64,000 bases of DNA from Sedimentitalea sp039941015 (GTDB lineage Bacteria; Pseudomonadota; Alphaproteobacteria; Rhodobacterales; Rhodobacteraceae): assembly GCF_039941015.1 (NCBI RefSeq), contig NZ_JBDVFI010000074.1; one strand, written 5' to 3'. Under the pieces are notes generated by a model that made no database searches, was not told the DNA's origin, and saw only the letters and a program-made list of their open reading frames with translations. Both the position numbers and the translations under genes were made by a program. This document shows positions 24,868 through 33,718 of this stretch, one piece after another (position 1 is the first letter of the stretch; each line of letters begins with the position of its first letter).

Positions 24868-25833
24868 CTATCCCCACAGCTCGGCGCGTGGCGGATGCAC
24901 CCCGGCGCCATCATAAATCAAAGGTTCCTGCCTGTCTTCGGCCAACAGAAGCGGGCCGTCAAGGTCCGTGATCATCGCGCCCTGCGCAACCAGTACCGCC
25001 GGTGCCATCGCCAGTGACGATCCAACCATGCAGCCGACCATGACCTCGTATCCCGCCACCAGCGCCTCTTCGCGCAGGCGCAGCGCTTCTGTCAGGCCGC
25101 CGGTCTTGTCGAGCTTGATGTTCACCACATCATATTTGCCCCTGAGCGCCTCCAGACTTTTCCGATCATGACAGCTTTCATCGGCACAAACCGGCACCGG
25201 CCGCTCCATTCCCAACAGCGCCTCGTCCTGTCCCGCAGGCAATGGTTGTTCCACCAACGCGACACCCAACCTCACAAGATGCGGGGCCAGATCGGCATAA
25301 ACCTCGGCCGACCAGCCTTCGTTCGCATCCACGATAATCTGCGCGTTCGGCGCCCCCGCGCGCACCGCTTCCAGCCGCGGCATGTCATCCGCTGTGCCCA
25401 GCTTGATCTTGAGCAATGGACGATGCGCATGTTGTGCCGCCTGCGCCCGCATGGCTTCAGGCGTATCTAACGAGAGCGTATAGGCGGTGATTTCAGGCCC
25501 CGGCGCGGCCAACCCGGCCAATTCCCAAACACGCTTGCCCGACTGCTTCGCCTCAAGATCCCACAGCGCGCAATCTACGGCATTCCGCGCAGCGCCCGCC
25601 GGCAACAGATCGTACAACCCTTCGCGATCAATATCGGCTGGCAGCCCTTCGATCTGTGCCTGCACACTGTCCAGCGTCTCGTCATAGCGCGCATAGGGCA
25701 CGCATTCTCCGCGCCCCGTCGCCTCGCCATCAGTTATCGCACAGGTTAGCACCCGCGCCTCAGAGCGCGAGCCCCGGCTGATCGTGAACACCTGCGCCAG
25801 ACGGAAAACATCGCGCCTCACTTCAATTTGCAC
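24868..25833 (-). CDS. dgcA: Enolase-superfamily N-acetyl-D-glutamate racemase / dipeptide epimerase type
   Basis: A 321-residue enolase-superfamily protein. Catalytic residues are visible: KxK in 'LLKIKLGT', metal ligands in 'IIVDANEGW', 'ALVEQPLP' and 'VCADESCH', and the opposing Lys in 'NIKLDKTGG'. Alone this would read as an L-Ala-D/L-Glu epimerase. Next to a DUF1611 protein (DgcN) it matches the D-glutamate catabolic pair, in which DgcN acetylates D-Glu and DgcA racemises N-acetyl-D-Glu. Start is GTG 25833 with 'GAAGGAG' about 8 nt upstream; that ribosome site abuts the repeat at 25845. Confidence 0.82.
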   Translation of the reverse strand: MQIEVRRDVFRLAQVFTISRGSRSEARVLTCAITDGEATGRGECVPYARYDETLDSVQAQIEGLPADIDREGLYDLLPAGAARNAVDCALWDLEAKQSGKRVWELAGLAAPGPEITAYTLSLDTPEAMRAQAAQHAHRPLLKIKLGTADDMPRLEAVRAGAPNAQIIVDANEGWSAEVYADLAPHLVRLGVALVEQPLPAGQDEALLGMERPVPVCADESCHDRKSLEALRGKYDVVNIKLDKTGGLTEALRLREEALVAGYEVMVGCMVGSSLAMAPAVLVAQGAMITDLDGPLLLAEDRQEPLIYDGAGVHPPRAELWG

Positions 25834-25844
25834 GCGCCCGCTCC

Positions 25845-25876
25845 TTCATCTTTGCAAAAATACTCCCGCCGGAGGC
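25845..25876 (-). repeat. Intergenic repeat element (copy A) with terminator-like hairpin
   Basis: The element pairs 'TTCATCTTTG' with 'AAATACTCC' and ends in a CTCC/GGAG hairpin. Read on the minus strand the hairpin is followed by 'TATTTTT', like an intrinsic terminator, within the dgcN-dgcA gap. A related copy lies at 58527-58556. This is a dispersed element of the genome rather than part of a gene. Confidence 0.65.
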
Positions 25877-25901
25877 TTCACCGGCGGCCACGCAATCCTG
25901 C

Positions 25902-26903
25902 CTACAGGGCTGAAAGCGCTTCGACCAGCCGATCTGCACCTTGCCGGAACGGATCAACAGCGGGCAGACCCATCCGCGCCTCAACCTCGGCCAGATAGCT
26001 CAGCGCCTCGTCTTCGCTCATTTTCTGCGTGTTGACCGAGATCCCGACGACCTGACATGCGGGGTTCGCCACGCGCGCGAGCGGCAGAACCGTGTCGCGC
26101 AACGCTTCGAGTGTCGGCAATGCATACCCCGGCAGGCCACGCATATGCGGGCGGCTTGGCTCGTGGCTCAGGATCAGCGCATCGGGTTGTCCGCCGTGGA
26201 TCAGCGCCATGGTCACGCCGGAATAGGAAACATGAAACAGGCTGCCTTGCCCTTCGATGATGTCCCAGTGATCTTCGTCATTGTCTGGCGTCAGATATTC
26301 GATGGACCCTGCCATGAAATCCGCGATCACTGCGTCCAGCGGCACGCCATGCCCGGTGATCAGAATGCCGGTCTGTCCAGTAGCACGAAAGGTGCTTTTC
26401 ATGCCCTTACGCCGCATCGCATCGTCCAGCGCCAATGCCGTATACATCTTGCCCACGGAACAGTCGGTTCCTACCGCCAGCACACGCTTGCCGGACCGCT
26501 TTACACCATTGGCAATCGGATAGCCGACCGAAGGTACACGAACATCATGTAATGTACCGCCAAAGGTTTGCGATGCTGCCACCAGATCACCTTCGTCACG
26601 CAGCAAATTATGCAGGCCCGACGCCAGATCATATCCCATCTCCAGCGCCGCGATCAGCACCTCTTTCCAGGCCGGGCTGATCACACCGCCCCGGTTCGCG
26701 ACACCGATCACCAGCGTTTTTGCGCCGGCTTCGCGTGCTTCTTCCAACGTCATATCGGTCAGGCCTACATCCGCCTGACATCCCTCAAGGCGGATTTGAC
26801 CCACGGCGTTTTCCGGGCGCCAGTCCTTGATACCCTGCGCCACTTTGGCGGCCAGTTGGTCAGGAGCATCTCCGAGAAAAAGCAGGTATGGGGTTTCGAT
26901 CAT
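25902..26903 (-). CDS. dgcN: D-glutamate N-acetyltransferase-type protein (DUF1611)
   Basis: A 333-residue DUF1611 protein with a P-loop-like 'GTDCSVGKMYTALALDDAM' near the middle, preceded by a Rossmann-like N-terminal domain ('LVIGVANRGGVISPAWKEV') and followed by 'IIEGQGSLFHVSYSGVTMAL'. In marine bacteria DgcN acetylates D-glutamate in the DgcN-DgcA pathway. I start at ATG 26903 because 'AGGA' sits 8 nt upstream; ATGs at 26912 and 26948 are in frame but less well supported. The gene order dgcN-dgcA-dat on one strand supports a D-amino-acid catabolic operon. Confidence 0.83.
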   Translation of the reverse strand: MIETPYLLFLGDAPDQLAAKVAQGIKDWRPENAVGQIRLEGCQADVGLTDMTLEEAREAGAKTLVIGVANRGGVISPAWKEVLIAALEMGYDLASGLHNLLRDEGDLVAASQTFGGTLHDVRVPSVGYPIANGVKRSGKRVLAVGTDCSVGKMYTALALDDAMRRKGMKSTFRATGQTGILITGHGVPLDAVIADFMAGSIEYLTPDNDEDHWDIIEGQGSLFHVSYSGVTMALIHGGQPDALILSHEPSRPHMRGLPGYALPTLEALRDTVLPLARVANPACQVVGISVNTQKMSEDEALSYLAEVEARMGLPAVDPFRQGADRLVEALSAL

Positions 26904-27218
26904 GGTATGCATCCTATTGCGTGAATCACTGTTTCCGGCAGGATTCACGATCGCTGCCGGGATTGCATGCGGATATTTCCTCAGCAGGTGAAAATTTCAG
27001 TAGTTTCTTCGAACAATTCCAAATTATGCACAACTAATCACCAGGCTTGTTGCAATCACATCACGTTTCTTCGTCGTCTACAAACTGTTCAGACGGCGGC
27101 AAGACAGGGCGATTCTTCTGTCTTTCTGCATCTGCACAATATCTCTTGCGGGCCGCAGCGTAATTTAATACCTCCGGAAGCAGAAAAATCGCAACTTCCT
27201 TATCCAAGAGGCCCGATC
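26904..27218. promoter_or_regulatory. Divergent intergenic region between dgcN and mcl1
   Basis: These 315 bases hold no credible gene and must contain the promoters for the D-amino-acid operon (minus) and mcl1 (plus). An inverted repeat 'GTGAATC' (26921-26927) / 'GATTCAC' (26942-26948) with a 14-nt spacer lies 18 nt upstream of the dgcN start, and could be an operator. The 26970-27060 stretch is AT-rich. Confidence 0.45.
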
Positions 27219-28175
27219 ATGAGCTTTCGTTTGCAACCCGCTGCCCCGGCCCGACCGAACCGTTGCCAGTTGTTCGGCCCCGGCTCTCGCACCGCATTGT
27301 TCGAGAAAATGGCCAGCAGCGCGGCAGATGTGATCAACCTCGATCTCGAAGACTCAGTCGCCCCCACCGACAAGGAACAGGCGCGCGCCAACGTCATTGC
27401 TGCGATTTCGGACGTGGATTGGGGCACCAAGACCTTGTCGGTGCGCATCAACGGGCTGGACACACCGTGGTGGTACCGCGACGTGGTCGACCTGCTGGAA
27501 CAGGCAGGCGAACGTTTGGACCAAATCATGATCCCCAAGGTCGGTTGCGCCGGCGATCTATACGCCGTTGACGCGCTGGTCACCGCGATCGAAGCCGCCA
27601 AAGGCCGCAGCAAGAAGATCGATTTCGAGGTGATCATCGAAAGCGCCGCCGGTATCGCCCATGTCGAGGAAATCGCCGCCGCGTCGCCCCGCCTCGTCGC
27701 GATGAGCCTTGGTGCTGCCGACTTCGCAGCGTCGATGGGCATGCAGACCACCGGCATCGGCGGTACGCAGGAAAACTACTATATGATTCACGATGGCCAG
27801 AAGCACTGGTCGGACCCGTGGCACTGGGCGCATACGGCGATTGTTGCCGCCTGCCGGACGCACGGCATTCTGCCGGTTGATGGTCCCTTTGGCGATTTTT
27901 CGGATGATGACGGTTTCCGCGCGCAAGCGCGCCGCTCGGCAACACTGGGAATGGTCGGAAAATGGGCCATTCATCCCAAGCAGATCGCGCTGGCGAACGA
28001 AGTCTTTACTCCATCTGACGAAGCCGTCGCCGAGGCACGCGAGATTCTTGCGGCGATGGAACAGGCCAAGGCCAATGGCGAAGGGGCTACGGTCTACAAG
28101 GGTCGGCTTGTTGATATCGCCTCGATCAAACAGGCCGAAGTCATTGTACGGCAATCGGAAATGATTGCCGGTTGA
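27219..28175 (+). CDS. mcl1: L-malyl-CoA / beta-methylmalyl-CoA lyase
   Basis: A 318-residue CitE-like lyase, the same length as Rhodobacter Mcl1. It begins 'MSFRLQPAAPARPNRCQLFG', with 'SSAADVINLDLEDSVAPTDK' carrying the metal-binding Glu, 'IIESAAGIAHVEEIA' and 'MSLGAADFAASMG'. The family cleaves malyl-CoA to acetyl-CoA and glyoxylate, serving the ethylmalonyl-CoA route of acetate assimilation. ATG 27219 is chosen over the much longer open frame because the conserved N-terminus starts there. It is monocistronic by layout. Confidence 0.92.
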   Translation: MSFRLQPAAPARPNRCQLFGPGSRTALFEKMASSAADVINLDLEDSVAPTDKEQARANVIAAISDVDWGTKTLSVRINGLDTPWWYRDVVDLLEQAGERLDQIMIPKVGCAGDLYAVDALVTAIEAAKGRSKKIDFEVIIESAAGIAHVEEIAAASPRLVAMSLGAADFAASMGMQTTGIGGTQENYYMIHDGQKHWSDPWHWAHTAIVAACRTHGILPVDGPFGDFSDDDGFRAQARRSATLGMVGKWAIHPKQIALANEVFTPSDEAVAEAREILAAMEQAKANGEGATVYKGRLVDIASIKQAEVIVRQSEMIAG

Positions 28176-28189
28176 CGCAACGCCGTCGT

Positions 28190-28213
28190 GGCGGGCAACT
28201 CAGAAGGCCCGCC
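28190..28213. terminator. Hairpin between convergent mcl1 and irr
   Basis: A 7-bp GC stem (28190-28196 with 28207-28213) and a 10-nt loop occur 14 nt after the mcl1 stop and before the irr stop. No T-run follows on either strand, so termination strength is uncertain. Confidence 0.45.
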
Positions 28214-28237
28214 GCACAAACCTGAATTATGAAGCTG

Positions 28238-28657
28238 TCAGCGCGTCTTGCGCAGGCGGATCACGACATCCACCGAAGCAATCTCGGCACCTTTGGGCGC
28301 ATCCGGCACCTGCGCGATCACCAACTGGTCTGAAGGCGCATCACTTAGACGTCCCTCATCTTCCCAATAAAAATGCGGGTGGTCGTGCGTATTGGTGTCA
28401 AAGTAGCTCTTGGAGCCATCGACGGTCACTTCCTGAAGCAACCCGACCTCGCAAAACGCCCGGAGCGTGTTGTAAACCGTTGCCAACGACACGGCGGCGC
28501 CGGTAGACTGCGCCGCTTCAAACAGGCTTTCTGCCGTCACATGGCGATGCTTGCCATCACCGACAAGCAACTCGGCCAGCGCCAGTCGCTGACGGGTCGG
28601 GCGCAATCCCGCCTCGCCCAGCCATCCGGCCGCATTTCCAATCGCAGTTGGGGTCAT
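28238..28657 (-). CDS. irr: Iron response regulator Irr (Fur superfamily)
   Basis: A 139-residue Fur-family repressor. The winged helix is 'GLRPTRQRLALAELLV...VSLATVYNTLRAFCEVG' and the metal/heme-sensing His cluster is 'NTHDHPHFYWEDEG', the Irr-type motif. Irr represses heme synthesis and iron-storage/export genes under iron limitation and is destabilised or released when heme is available. I start at ATG 28657; the in-frame ATG at 28705 would add an unconserved stretch. It is divergent from fabA, a common alphaproteobacterial arrangement. An Irr-type box lies at 51203 upstream of mbfA. Confidence 0.9.
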   Translation of the reverse strand: MTPTAIGNAAGWLGEAGLRPTRQRLALAELLVGDGKHRHVTAESLFEAAQSTGAAVSLATVYNTLRAFCEVGLLQEVTVDGSKSYFDTNTHDHPHFYWEDEGRLSDAPSDQLVIAQVPDAPKGAEIASVDVVIRLRKTR

Positions 28658-28833
28658 GATTACGTCCCGCTTCTTCACCTGATCTCTATATAAGGGCCCG
28701 GGCACACAAAATTCAATTGAAATTCATTCGCAAGTGCGGCGATGTCACAGGTTTCACACCCAGGCAGTCCCCTTGCAGGAGGTGCAAACGCGATGTTAGA
28801 CGGGACACAGAATTTGTGAGGAAAGGCAGCAGC

Positions 28834-29346
28834 ATGGCCCAATATCCCAGCAGCTTTGACAAGGACGGATTACTGAAATGCGCGCGTGGCGAGCTTTTTG
28901 GCCCCGGCAATGCGCAACTGCCGGAACCTCCAATGATGATGATGGACCGGATTACCGAAGTCAGTGATGATGGCGGCAGTCGTGGCAAGGGTCACGTGGT
29001 CGCCGAGTTTGACATCACACCGGAACTCTGGTTCTTCAAATGCCATTTTCCCGGCAACCCGATCATGCCCGGCTGTCTTGGACTGGACGGGCTATGGCAG
29101 CTGACAGGCTTCAACCTCGGCTGGCGCGGCATGCTGGGCAGTGGCATGGCCATGGGTGTGGGCGAGGTCAAGCTCAAGGGGATGGTCCGCCCGGATCGCA
29201 AGATGCTGACCTATTACGTCGACATGACTCGCATCATCGACCGCAAGCTCAAACTGGGTGTGGCCGATGGACGGGTTGTCGCCGACGGCGAAGAGATTTA
29301 TTCCGTTAAGGACATGAAGGTGGGTCTGGCAACCGCCGAGACCTGA
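28834..29346 (+). CDS. fabA: 3-hydroxydecanoyl-ACP dehydratase/isomerase
   Basis: A 170-residue hot-dog-fold enzyme. The catalytic His lies in 'FFKCHFPGNPIMPGCLGLDG' and the Asp in the same segment (GLDG). FabA dehydrates 3-hydroxydecanoyl-ACP and isomerises the product, creating the cis double bond of unsaturated fatty acids. ATG 28834 gives the family length. It heads fabA-fabB-fabI, the unsaturated fatty-acid block, and is divergent from irr. A TTCAATTGAA palindrome (28712-28721) sits in the shared intergenic region. Confidence 0.95.
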   Translation: MAQYPSSFDKDGLLKCARGELFGPGNAQLPEPPMMMMDRITEVSDDGGSRGKGHVVAEFDITPELWFFKCHFPGNPIMPGCLGLDGLWQLTGFNLGWRGMLGSGMAMGVGEVKLKGMVRPDRKMLTYYVDMTRIIDRKLKLGVADGRVVADGEEIYSVKDMKVGLATAET

Positions 29347-29383
29347 TCGCGCCCCTCAAGGGCCACCACATAGGAGACCGCCG

Positions 29384-30613
29384 ATGCGCCGCGTCGTAGT
29401 CACTGGGCTGGGCATTGTCTCGTCCATCGGAAACAATGCAGCCGAAGTTCTTGCCGCACTTCGGGCCGGAACCTCCGGGATCGAGGCGAGCCCGGAAATG
29501 GCTGAACATGGCTTTCGCAGTCAGGTCGCCGGTACGCTGAAGATCGACCCCAGAGAGCATGTCGACAAGCGGACCCTGCGGTTCATGGGACCAGGTGCTG
29601 CCTATGCCCATATCGCGATGAGCGAGGCAATCGCGGATTCCGGGTTGGCAGAGGACGATATCGTCAACCCACGCACCGGCCTCGTTGCCGGTAGCGGCGG
29701 GCCATCAACCAGCGCCATGCTGACCGCGCACCAGACTGTTCTCAAGAACGGCGCGACCAAGCGGATCGGCCCCTTTGCCGTACCCAAATGCATGTCTTCG
29801 ACGATTTCGGCCAATCTGGCGACCGCGTTCAAGATCAAGGGCATCAACTATTCGATCACCTCGGCCTGTTCAACCTCGCTGCATTGTATCGGCAATGCGG
29901 CGGAACAGATCATGATGGGCAAGCAGGACGTGATGTTCGCCGGTGGCGGCGAGGAACTGGACTGGACGCTGTCCTGCCTGTTCGACGCGATGGGCGCGAT
30001 GTCATCCAAATACAACGATGCTCCGCAGACAGCCTCGCGTGCGTTTGATGCTGACCGGGACGGTTTCGTGATTTCCGGTGGCGGCGGCATTCTTGTGCTG
30101 GAAGAGTTGGAACACGCCAAGGCACGCGGCGCAAAAATTTATGCCGAGGTCACCGGCTATGCAGCGACCAGCGACGGGCATGATATGGTCGCGCCCTCTG
30201 GTGAAGGCGGCGAGCGCGCCATGCGTCTTGCGCTGTCGACCCTGCCCGAAGGGCGAAAGGTCGGCTATATCAACGCCCACGGCACCAGCACCCCGGTCGG
30301 CGATGTCGGCGAAGTCGAAGCCGTACGCCGGGTGTTCGGGCAAGGCTCGACCCCGCCGATCAGCTCGACCAAGTCGATGACGGGCCATGCGCAGGGCGCC
30401 GCTGGCGCGCTGGAGGCGATCTTTAGCCTGTTGATGCTGGATAACGACTTTATCGCCCCCTCGATCAATGTCGAAACGCTGGATCCCGCACTGGATCCAT
30501 CCGAAATCGCGCTGGAAACCGTAACGGACGCGGGACTGGACAGTGTCATGACCAACAGCTTTGGCTTTGGCGGCACCAACGGTTCGATGATCCTGTCGAA
30601 ATTCAAAGAGTAA
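29384..30613 (+). CDS. fabB: 3-oxoacyl-ACP synthase I
   Basis: A 409-residue condensing enzyme. The nucleophile Cys is in 'SITSACSTSLHCIGNA' (near 163), and the catalytic His residues are in 'INAHGTSTPVGD' and 'TGHAQGAAGA'. It elongates cis-unsaturated acyl-ACP after FabA. It follows fabA by 37 bp with 'TAGGAG' close before the ATG, and precedes fabI by 10 bp, forming one operon. Confidence 0.95.
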   Translation: MRRVVVTGLGIVSSIGNNAAEVLAALRAGTSGIEASPEMAEHGFRSQVAGTLKIDPREHVDKRTLRFMGPGAAYAHIAMSEAIADSGLAEDDIVNPRTGLVAGSGGPSTSAMLTAHQTVLKNGATKRIGPFAVPKCMSSTISANLATAFKIKGINYSITSACSTSLHCIGNAAEQIMMGKQDVMFAGGGEELDWTLSCLFDAMGAMSSKYNDAPQTASRAFDADRDGFVISGGGGILVLEELEHAKARGAKIYAEVTGYAATSDGHDMVAPSGEGGERAMRLALSTLPEGRKVGYINAHGTSTPVGDVGEVEAVRRVFGQGSTPPISSTKSMTGHAQGAAGALEAIFSLLMLDNDFIAPSINVETLDPALDPSEIALETVTDAGLDSVMTNSFGFGGTNGSMILSKFKE

Positions 30614-30623
30614 GGACCGGATC

Positions 30624-31415
30624 ATGTCAGATGTCTTGAAAGGAAAACGCGGCCTTGTGATGGGGGTTGCCAATGACCGGTCGATCGCATGGGGCATTGC
30701 GCGAGCCATGCATAAGGCCGGGGCCGAGTTGGCATTCACCTATCAGGGCGAGGCGTTTGGCAAACGGCTGGAGCCCTTGGCGGCGACGGTTGGTTCTGAC
30801 TTTATGGTAGATGTTGACGTCACCGACGACGCCTCGCTGGACGCGGCGTTCGAGCAACTGGCAGCGCGCTGGACGACGATCGACTTTGTCGTCCACGCCA
30901 TCGCGTTTTCCGACAAATCTGAATTGACGGGCCGGTTCCTCAATACCAGCCGTGCGAATTTCAAGAACTCGCTCGATATCAGCGCCTATTCCTTAATCGA
31001 TATCGCCCGACGGGCGCATCCGATGATGATCGAAAACGGTGGTACACTGATGACCCTGACCTATCAGGGCAGCAATCGGGTTGTACCCAATTACAACGTG
31101 ATGGGTGTAGCCAAGGCCGCGCTGGAATCCGCGACCCGGTATCTGGCGAATGATCTCGGTCCCGAGGGCATCCGTGTTAACGCGATCTCACCCGGCCCGA
31201 TGAAAACGCTGGCCGGGGCGGCTATCGGCGGCGCGCGCAAGACCTACAAGCACACCGACCAAAACGCCCCCCTTCGCAGCAATGCAACGCTTGATGCCGT
31301 TGGCGGCACGGCAGTCTATCTGGCCTCGGACGCCGGGGCCTGCACCACCGGCGAAATCATCCGCGTTGATGGCGGTTTTCACGTTTTAGGTATGCCGCAG
31401 CCTGATTTTCTCTGA
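30624..31415 (+). CDS. fabI: Enoyl-ACP reductase (NADH)
   Basis: A 263-residue short-chain reductase-like enzyme. The cofactor motif is 'VMGVANDRSIAWGIARAM' at residues ~12-29, and the catalytic Tyr-x6-Lys is 'NYNVMGVAKAALE'. FabI completes each elongation cycle by reducing the enoyl-ACP double bond. It is the third gene of fabABI and ends 3 bp before the convergent TPR gene. Confidence 0.94.
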   Translation: MSDVLKGKRGLVMGVANDRSIAWGIARAMHKAGAELAFTYQGEAFGKRLEPLAATVGSDFMVDVDVTDDASLDAAFEQLAARWTTIDFVVHAIAFSDKSELTGRFLNTSRANFKNSLDISAYSLIDIARRAHPMMIENGGTLMTLTYQGSNRVVPNYNVMGVAKAALESATRYLANDLGPEGIRVNAISPGPMKTLAGAAIGGARKTYKHTDQNAPLRSNATLDAVGGTAVYLASDAGACTTGEIIRVDGGFHVLGMPQPDFL

Positions 31416-31418
31416 TCG

Positions 31419-32696
31419 TCAGACCAAGCCGGCCAAGGGCGGCGCATCCGCGAGAACCGGGCGGCGCAGGGCAAGGCTGCGCCGTGCCTCGTCGGTCTGC
31501 CCCAGTTTCATCAGCACATTGGCATAGGTCAGTTCCAACAGATCGCGCTGCGCACGGCTGCCGCCGACACGTTCGGTCGTGGGCAGCACGACGATCAGTT
31601 CATTCAACGCCTCCGCCCAGTTTTCCCGCGCAATCGATCCCCAGGCACGCGCCAGCGGCTTTACCAGATCACCGGCAAACCCGGTCGCCGTGTCTGCAAT
31701 ATGTGCCAGCCGATCCCCTTGCCCGGCCATCGCGTGGCTAAGCGCCGCGTGCAGATCGGCAAAGCTCTGACCCGTGTTCGGGAACATCTGCGCGGCATAA
31801 TCGCTCAGGCTCCGCCAGCGATCAGGTTCGACAGACAGTCCCGCCAGTTCCGCCCGATAGAGGATCGCGGCGGTGTCTGTCAGAATGTTGATCGGTAGAC
31901 CCTTGGCCGCGCCCGGAGCGATACCGGCATCAACCGCCTGCCACATCGCATCCGCATCCCCCTGATGCAGCGCCCAGAGCGCCACATGCCATTGCAGGTG
32001 GCCATGTAATACGGCGCGATCGTCATAATCGGCCAGCCAACCGGTCAGATAGGCGCGGCCTGCTGCGGTCTCTCCTGCCTCGTATTGGGCGTGCGCCTTG
32101 AAATGCGCGGCGTTTGCGTTGCGCGGGTTCAGCGCCAGCGACTTCTCCATCAGGGTCCGGGATGCATCGACCTGCCCTGTCTCGCACAGCGACAACGCAT
32201 GCATCGACATCATCCACCAGTCCTCGCCATAATGCGGCAACAGCGATGACGTGTAGGCCAGCAACTCTGCCTCTCGACCCACCTCGCCCGAAAACCCGAT
32301 CAGGCCGAATACATTGGCGCATAGCTGCGCGGCAAGCACATCGCGCGGGTAGGTCTGCACATGCGCCAAAACGGCCGTGCGGGCCTTTTGCGCCTGCCCG
32401 GACAGCAGCAATCCGATACAATCGATATGCTGCCGTTCCCGCGTCTCAACAGCGTGAGCCGAATCCTGCGCCCGTTGAATCGCGGCCTTGGCCTCGGCCA
32501 TCTGTGCCGACATCATCGCCGCGCGGGCACAGGCCGCATGGCCGAGTGCGAAATCCGGGTCCTCGGTTACAGCCGCCTGAAACGCCTGCAATGCGCCGTA
32601 TTCACCACCCAGAAACAGCCTCAGCCCACGATCATAATGATCGCGCGCTGATTGTGACGACGTTGAAATCGGATTTCCGTAGCTGTCTGCAAGCAT
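31419..32696 (-). CDS. TPR-repeat protein (TTC38-like)
   Basis: A 425-residue soluble helical protein built of TPR-like hairpins across its whole length, for example 'ARDHYDRGLRLFLGGEYGAL', 'DPDFALGHAACARAAMMS' and 'LVKPLARAWGSIARENWAEA'. It resembles the tetratricopeptide-38 family, found in bacteria and eukaryotes, whose role is not established. No signal peptide. It lies downstream of the FKBP gene by 109 bp on the same strand; a functional link is not shown. Confidence 0.82.
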   Translation of the reverse strand: MLADSYGNPISTSSQSARDHYDRGLRLFLGGEYGALQAFQAAVTEDPDFALGHAACARAAMMSAQMAEAKAAIQRAQDSAHAVETRERQHIDCIGLLLSGQAQKARTAVLAHVQTYPRDVLAAQLCANVFGLIGFSGEVGREAELLAYTSSLLPHYGEDWWMMSMHALSLCETGQVDASRTLMEKSLALNPRNANAAHFKAHAQYEAGETAAGRAYLTGWLADYDDRAVLHGHLQWHVALWALHQGDADAMWQAVDAGIAPGAAKGLPINILTDTAAILYRAELAGLSVEPDRWRSLSDYAAQMFPNTGQSFADLHAALSHAMAGQGDRLAHIADTATGFAGDLVKPLARAWGSIARENWAEALNELIVVLPTTERVGGSRAQRDLLELTYANVLMKLGQTDEARRSLALRRPVLADAPPLAGLV

Positions 32697-32727
32697 CTGC
32701 TCTGCCTCCCAAATGGCGCGCCGGGCG

Positions 32728-32765
32728 ACCGGCGGTTTTCGGCAAACCTAACCGAAAACACCGGT
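32728..32765. repeat. Hairpin between the FKBP and TPR genes
   Basis: Arms 'ACCGG..GGTTTTCGG' (32728-32742) and 'CCGAAAACACCGGT' (32752-32765) pair over 12 bases with a small bulge and a 9-nt loop. It could partly terminate FKBP transcription on the minus strand, though no U-run follows. Confidence 0.45.
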
Positions 32766-32805
32766 CTTGGCTTGCCAAACCGTCAGCCCCGCAATCTGCT
32801 GCAAT

Positions 32806-33237
32806 TCAGTCGGCAATAGAGACCAGTTCGATATCGAATGTCAGGTCCTGCCCGGCAAGCGGATGGTTAGCGTCCAACTCGACTTCCGCCTCTCCGATCT
32901 GAACCACCGTCACCGGCAAAACCTGCCCCTCAGGGGATTGCATCTGCAACTGCAGACCAACTTCGAGCGGGATCTCTTCGGGAATGTTCTCGCGGGCGAC
33001 AGACTGCCTCATGCCGGGTTGAACCGGGCCATAGGCATCGACACAGGGGACATTCACGGTCTTCTTGTCGCCCTGCGCCATGCCCGGAATGGCCGAATCC
33101 AGACCGGGGATAATCTGACCCGATCCAACTTCGAATTCCAATGGCTCGCGCCCTTCAGAGCTGTCAAATGTGCTGCCGTCAAGCAGGGTTCCTGTGTAAT
33201 GAATACGTACGGTGTCGCCGGTTTTAACCTGGGTCAT
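32806..33237 (-). CDS. FKBP-type peptidyl-prolyl isomerase, SlyD-like
   Basis: A 143-residue protein with the FKBP start 'VRIHYTGTLLDGSTFDSS', the active-site 'GQIIPGLDSAIPGMAQGD' and an inserted-flap region ('VARENIPEEIPLEVGLQLQ') as in SlyD. It lacks SlyD's His-rich metal tail. It catalyses cis-trans proline isomerisation and can act as a chaperone in the cytoplasm; no signal peptide is present. Confidence 0.9.
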   Translation of the reverse strand: MTQVKTGDTVRIHYTGTLLDGSTFDSSEGREPLEFEVGSGQIIPGLDSAIPGMAQGDKKTVNVPCVDAYGPVQPGMRQSVARENIPEEIPLEVGLQLQMQSPEGQVLPVTVVQIGEAEVELDANHPLAGQDLTFDIELVSIAD

Positions 33238-33348
33238 AGGGATCCAATCTGTTTGAGGGAATGAGTGTCAAAGGCCGCGTATCTGCGCGGGTGCTTTCGG
33301 CGGGCGACCCTACAAGAGACGTGGCTGATGTAAAGTGACGGGGCTAAA

Positions 33349-33711
33349 TCATCTCTGCACCGGCCGCTCCGGCGCCCTTGCAGGCCATTTCAGCACCCAC
33401 CGCACCACGATAAACCCGGCGAGCGGCAGGGCGATTGTGCGACCCAGATCCAGCAGGCTCGCCCCCCATCGCCAGTGCCCCAGTGACGCCATATCATCGC
33501 GCAGGTCCGCAAGTTCCATCGCGAACCCCAAAACACCCGCGATGACCACGGCCAATGCGAACGGCCGCGTTCTCGGATGCTTGCGCACATTGAACAGCGC
33601 GATCCCCAGCAACCCCGCCCCGATGAGGTAATGGTACGTGTTGCGATCCAACGGAATATTGCTGGCCAGCCAGAGTTTGAAGGCCTGATAGGCGGACGTT
33701 TCGATCTCCAC
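33349..33711 (-). CDS. Small integral membrane protein, unknown
   Basis: A 120-residue protein with three hydrophobic stretches (about 27-41, 50-66 and 85-107) and a basic C-terminus. Start is GTG 33711, 8 bp downstream of the VOC-gene stop. 'RNTYHYLIGAGLLGIALFNV' suggests a DUF-type membrane protein, but I recognise no family. An overlapping open frame (33390-33722) lacks this pattern and is rejected. Confidence 0.6.
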   Translation of the reverse strand: MEIETSAYQAFKLWLASNIPLDRNTYHYLIGAGLLGIALFNVRKHPRTRPFALAVVIAGVLGFAMELADLRDDMASLGHWRWGASLLDLGRTIALPLAGFIVVRWVLKWPARAPERPVQR

Positions 33712-33718
33712 GCGCGTC

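Noticed and set aside
26967..27218. Upstream extension of mcl1 by 84 codons
   Set aside because: The conserved enzyme N-terminus starts at ATG 27219 and the extension is AT-rich promoter DNA.
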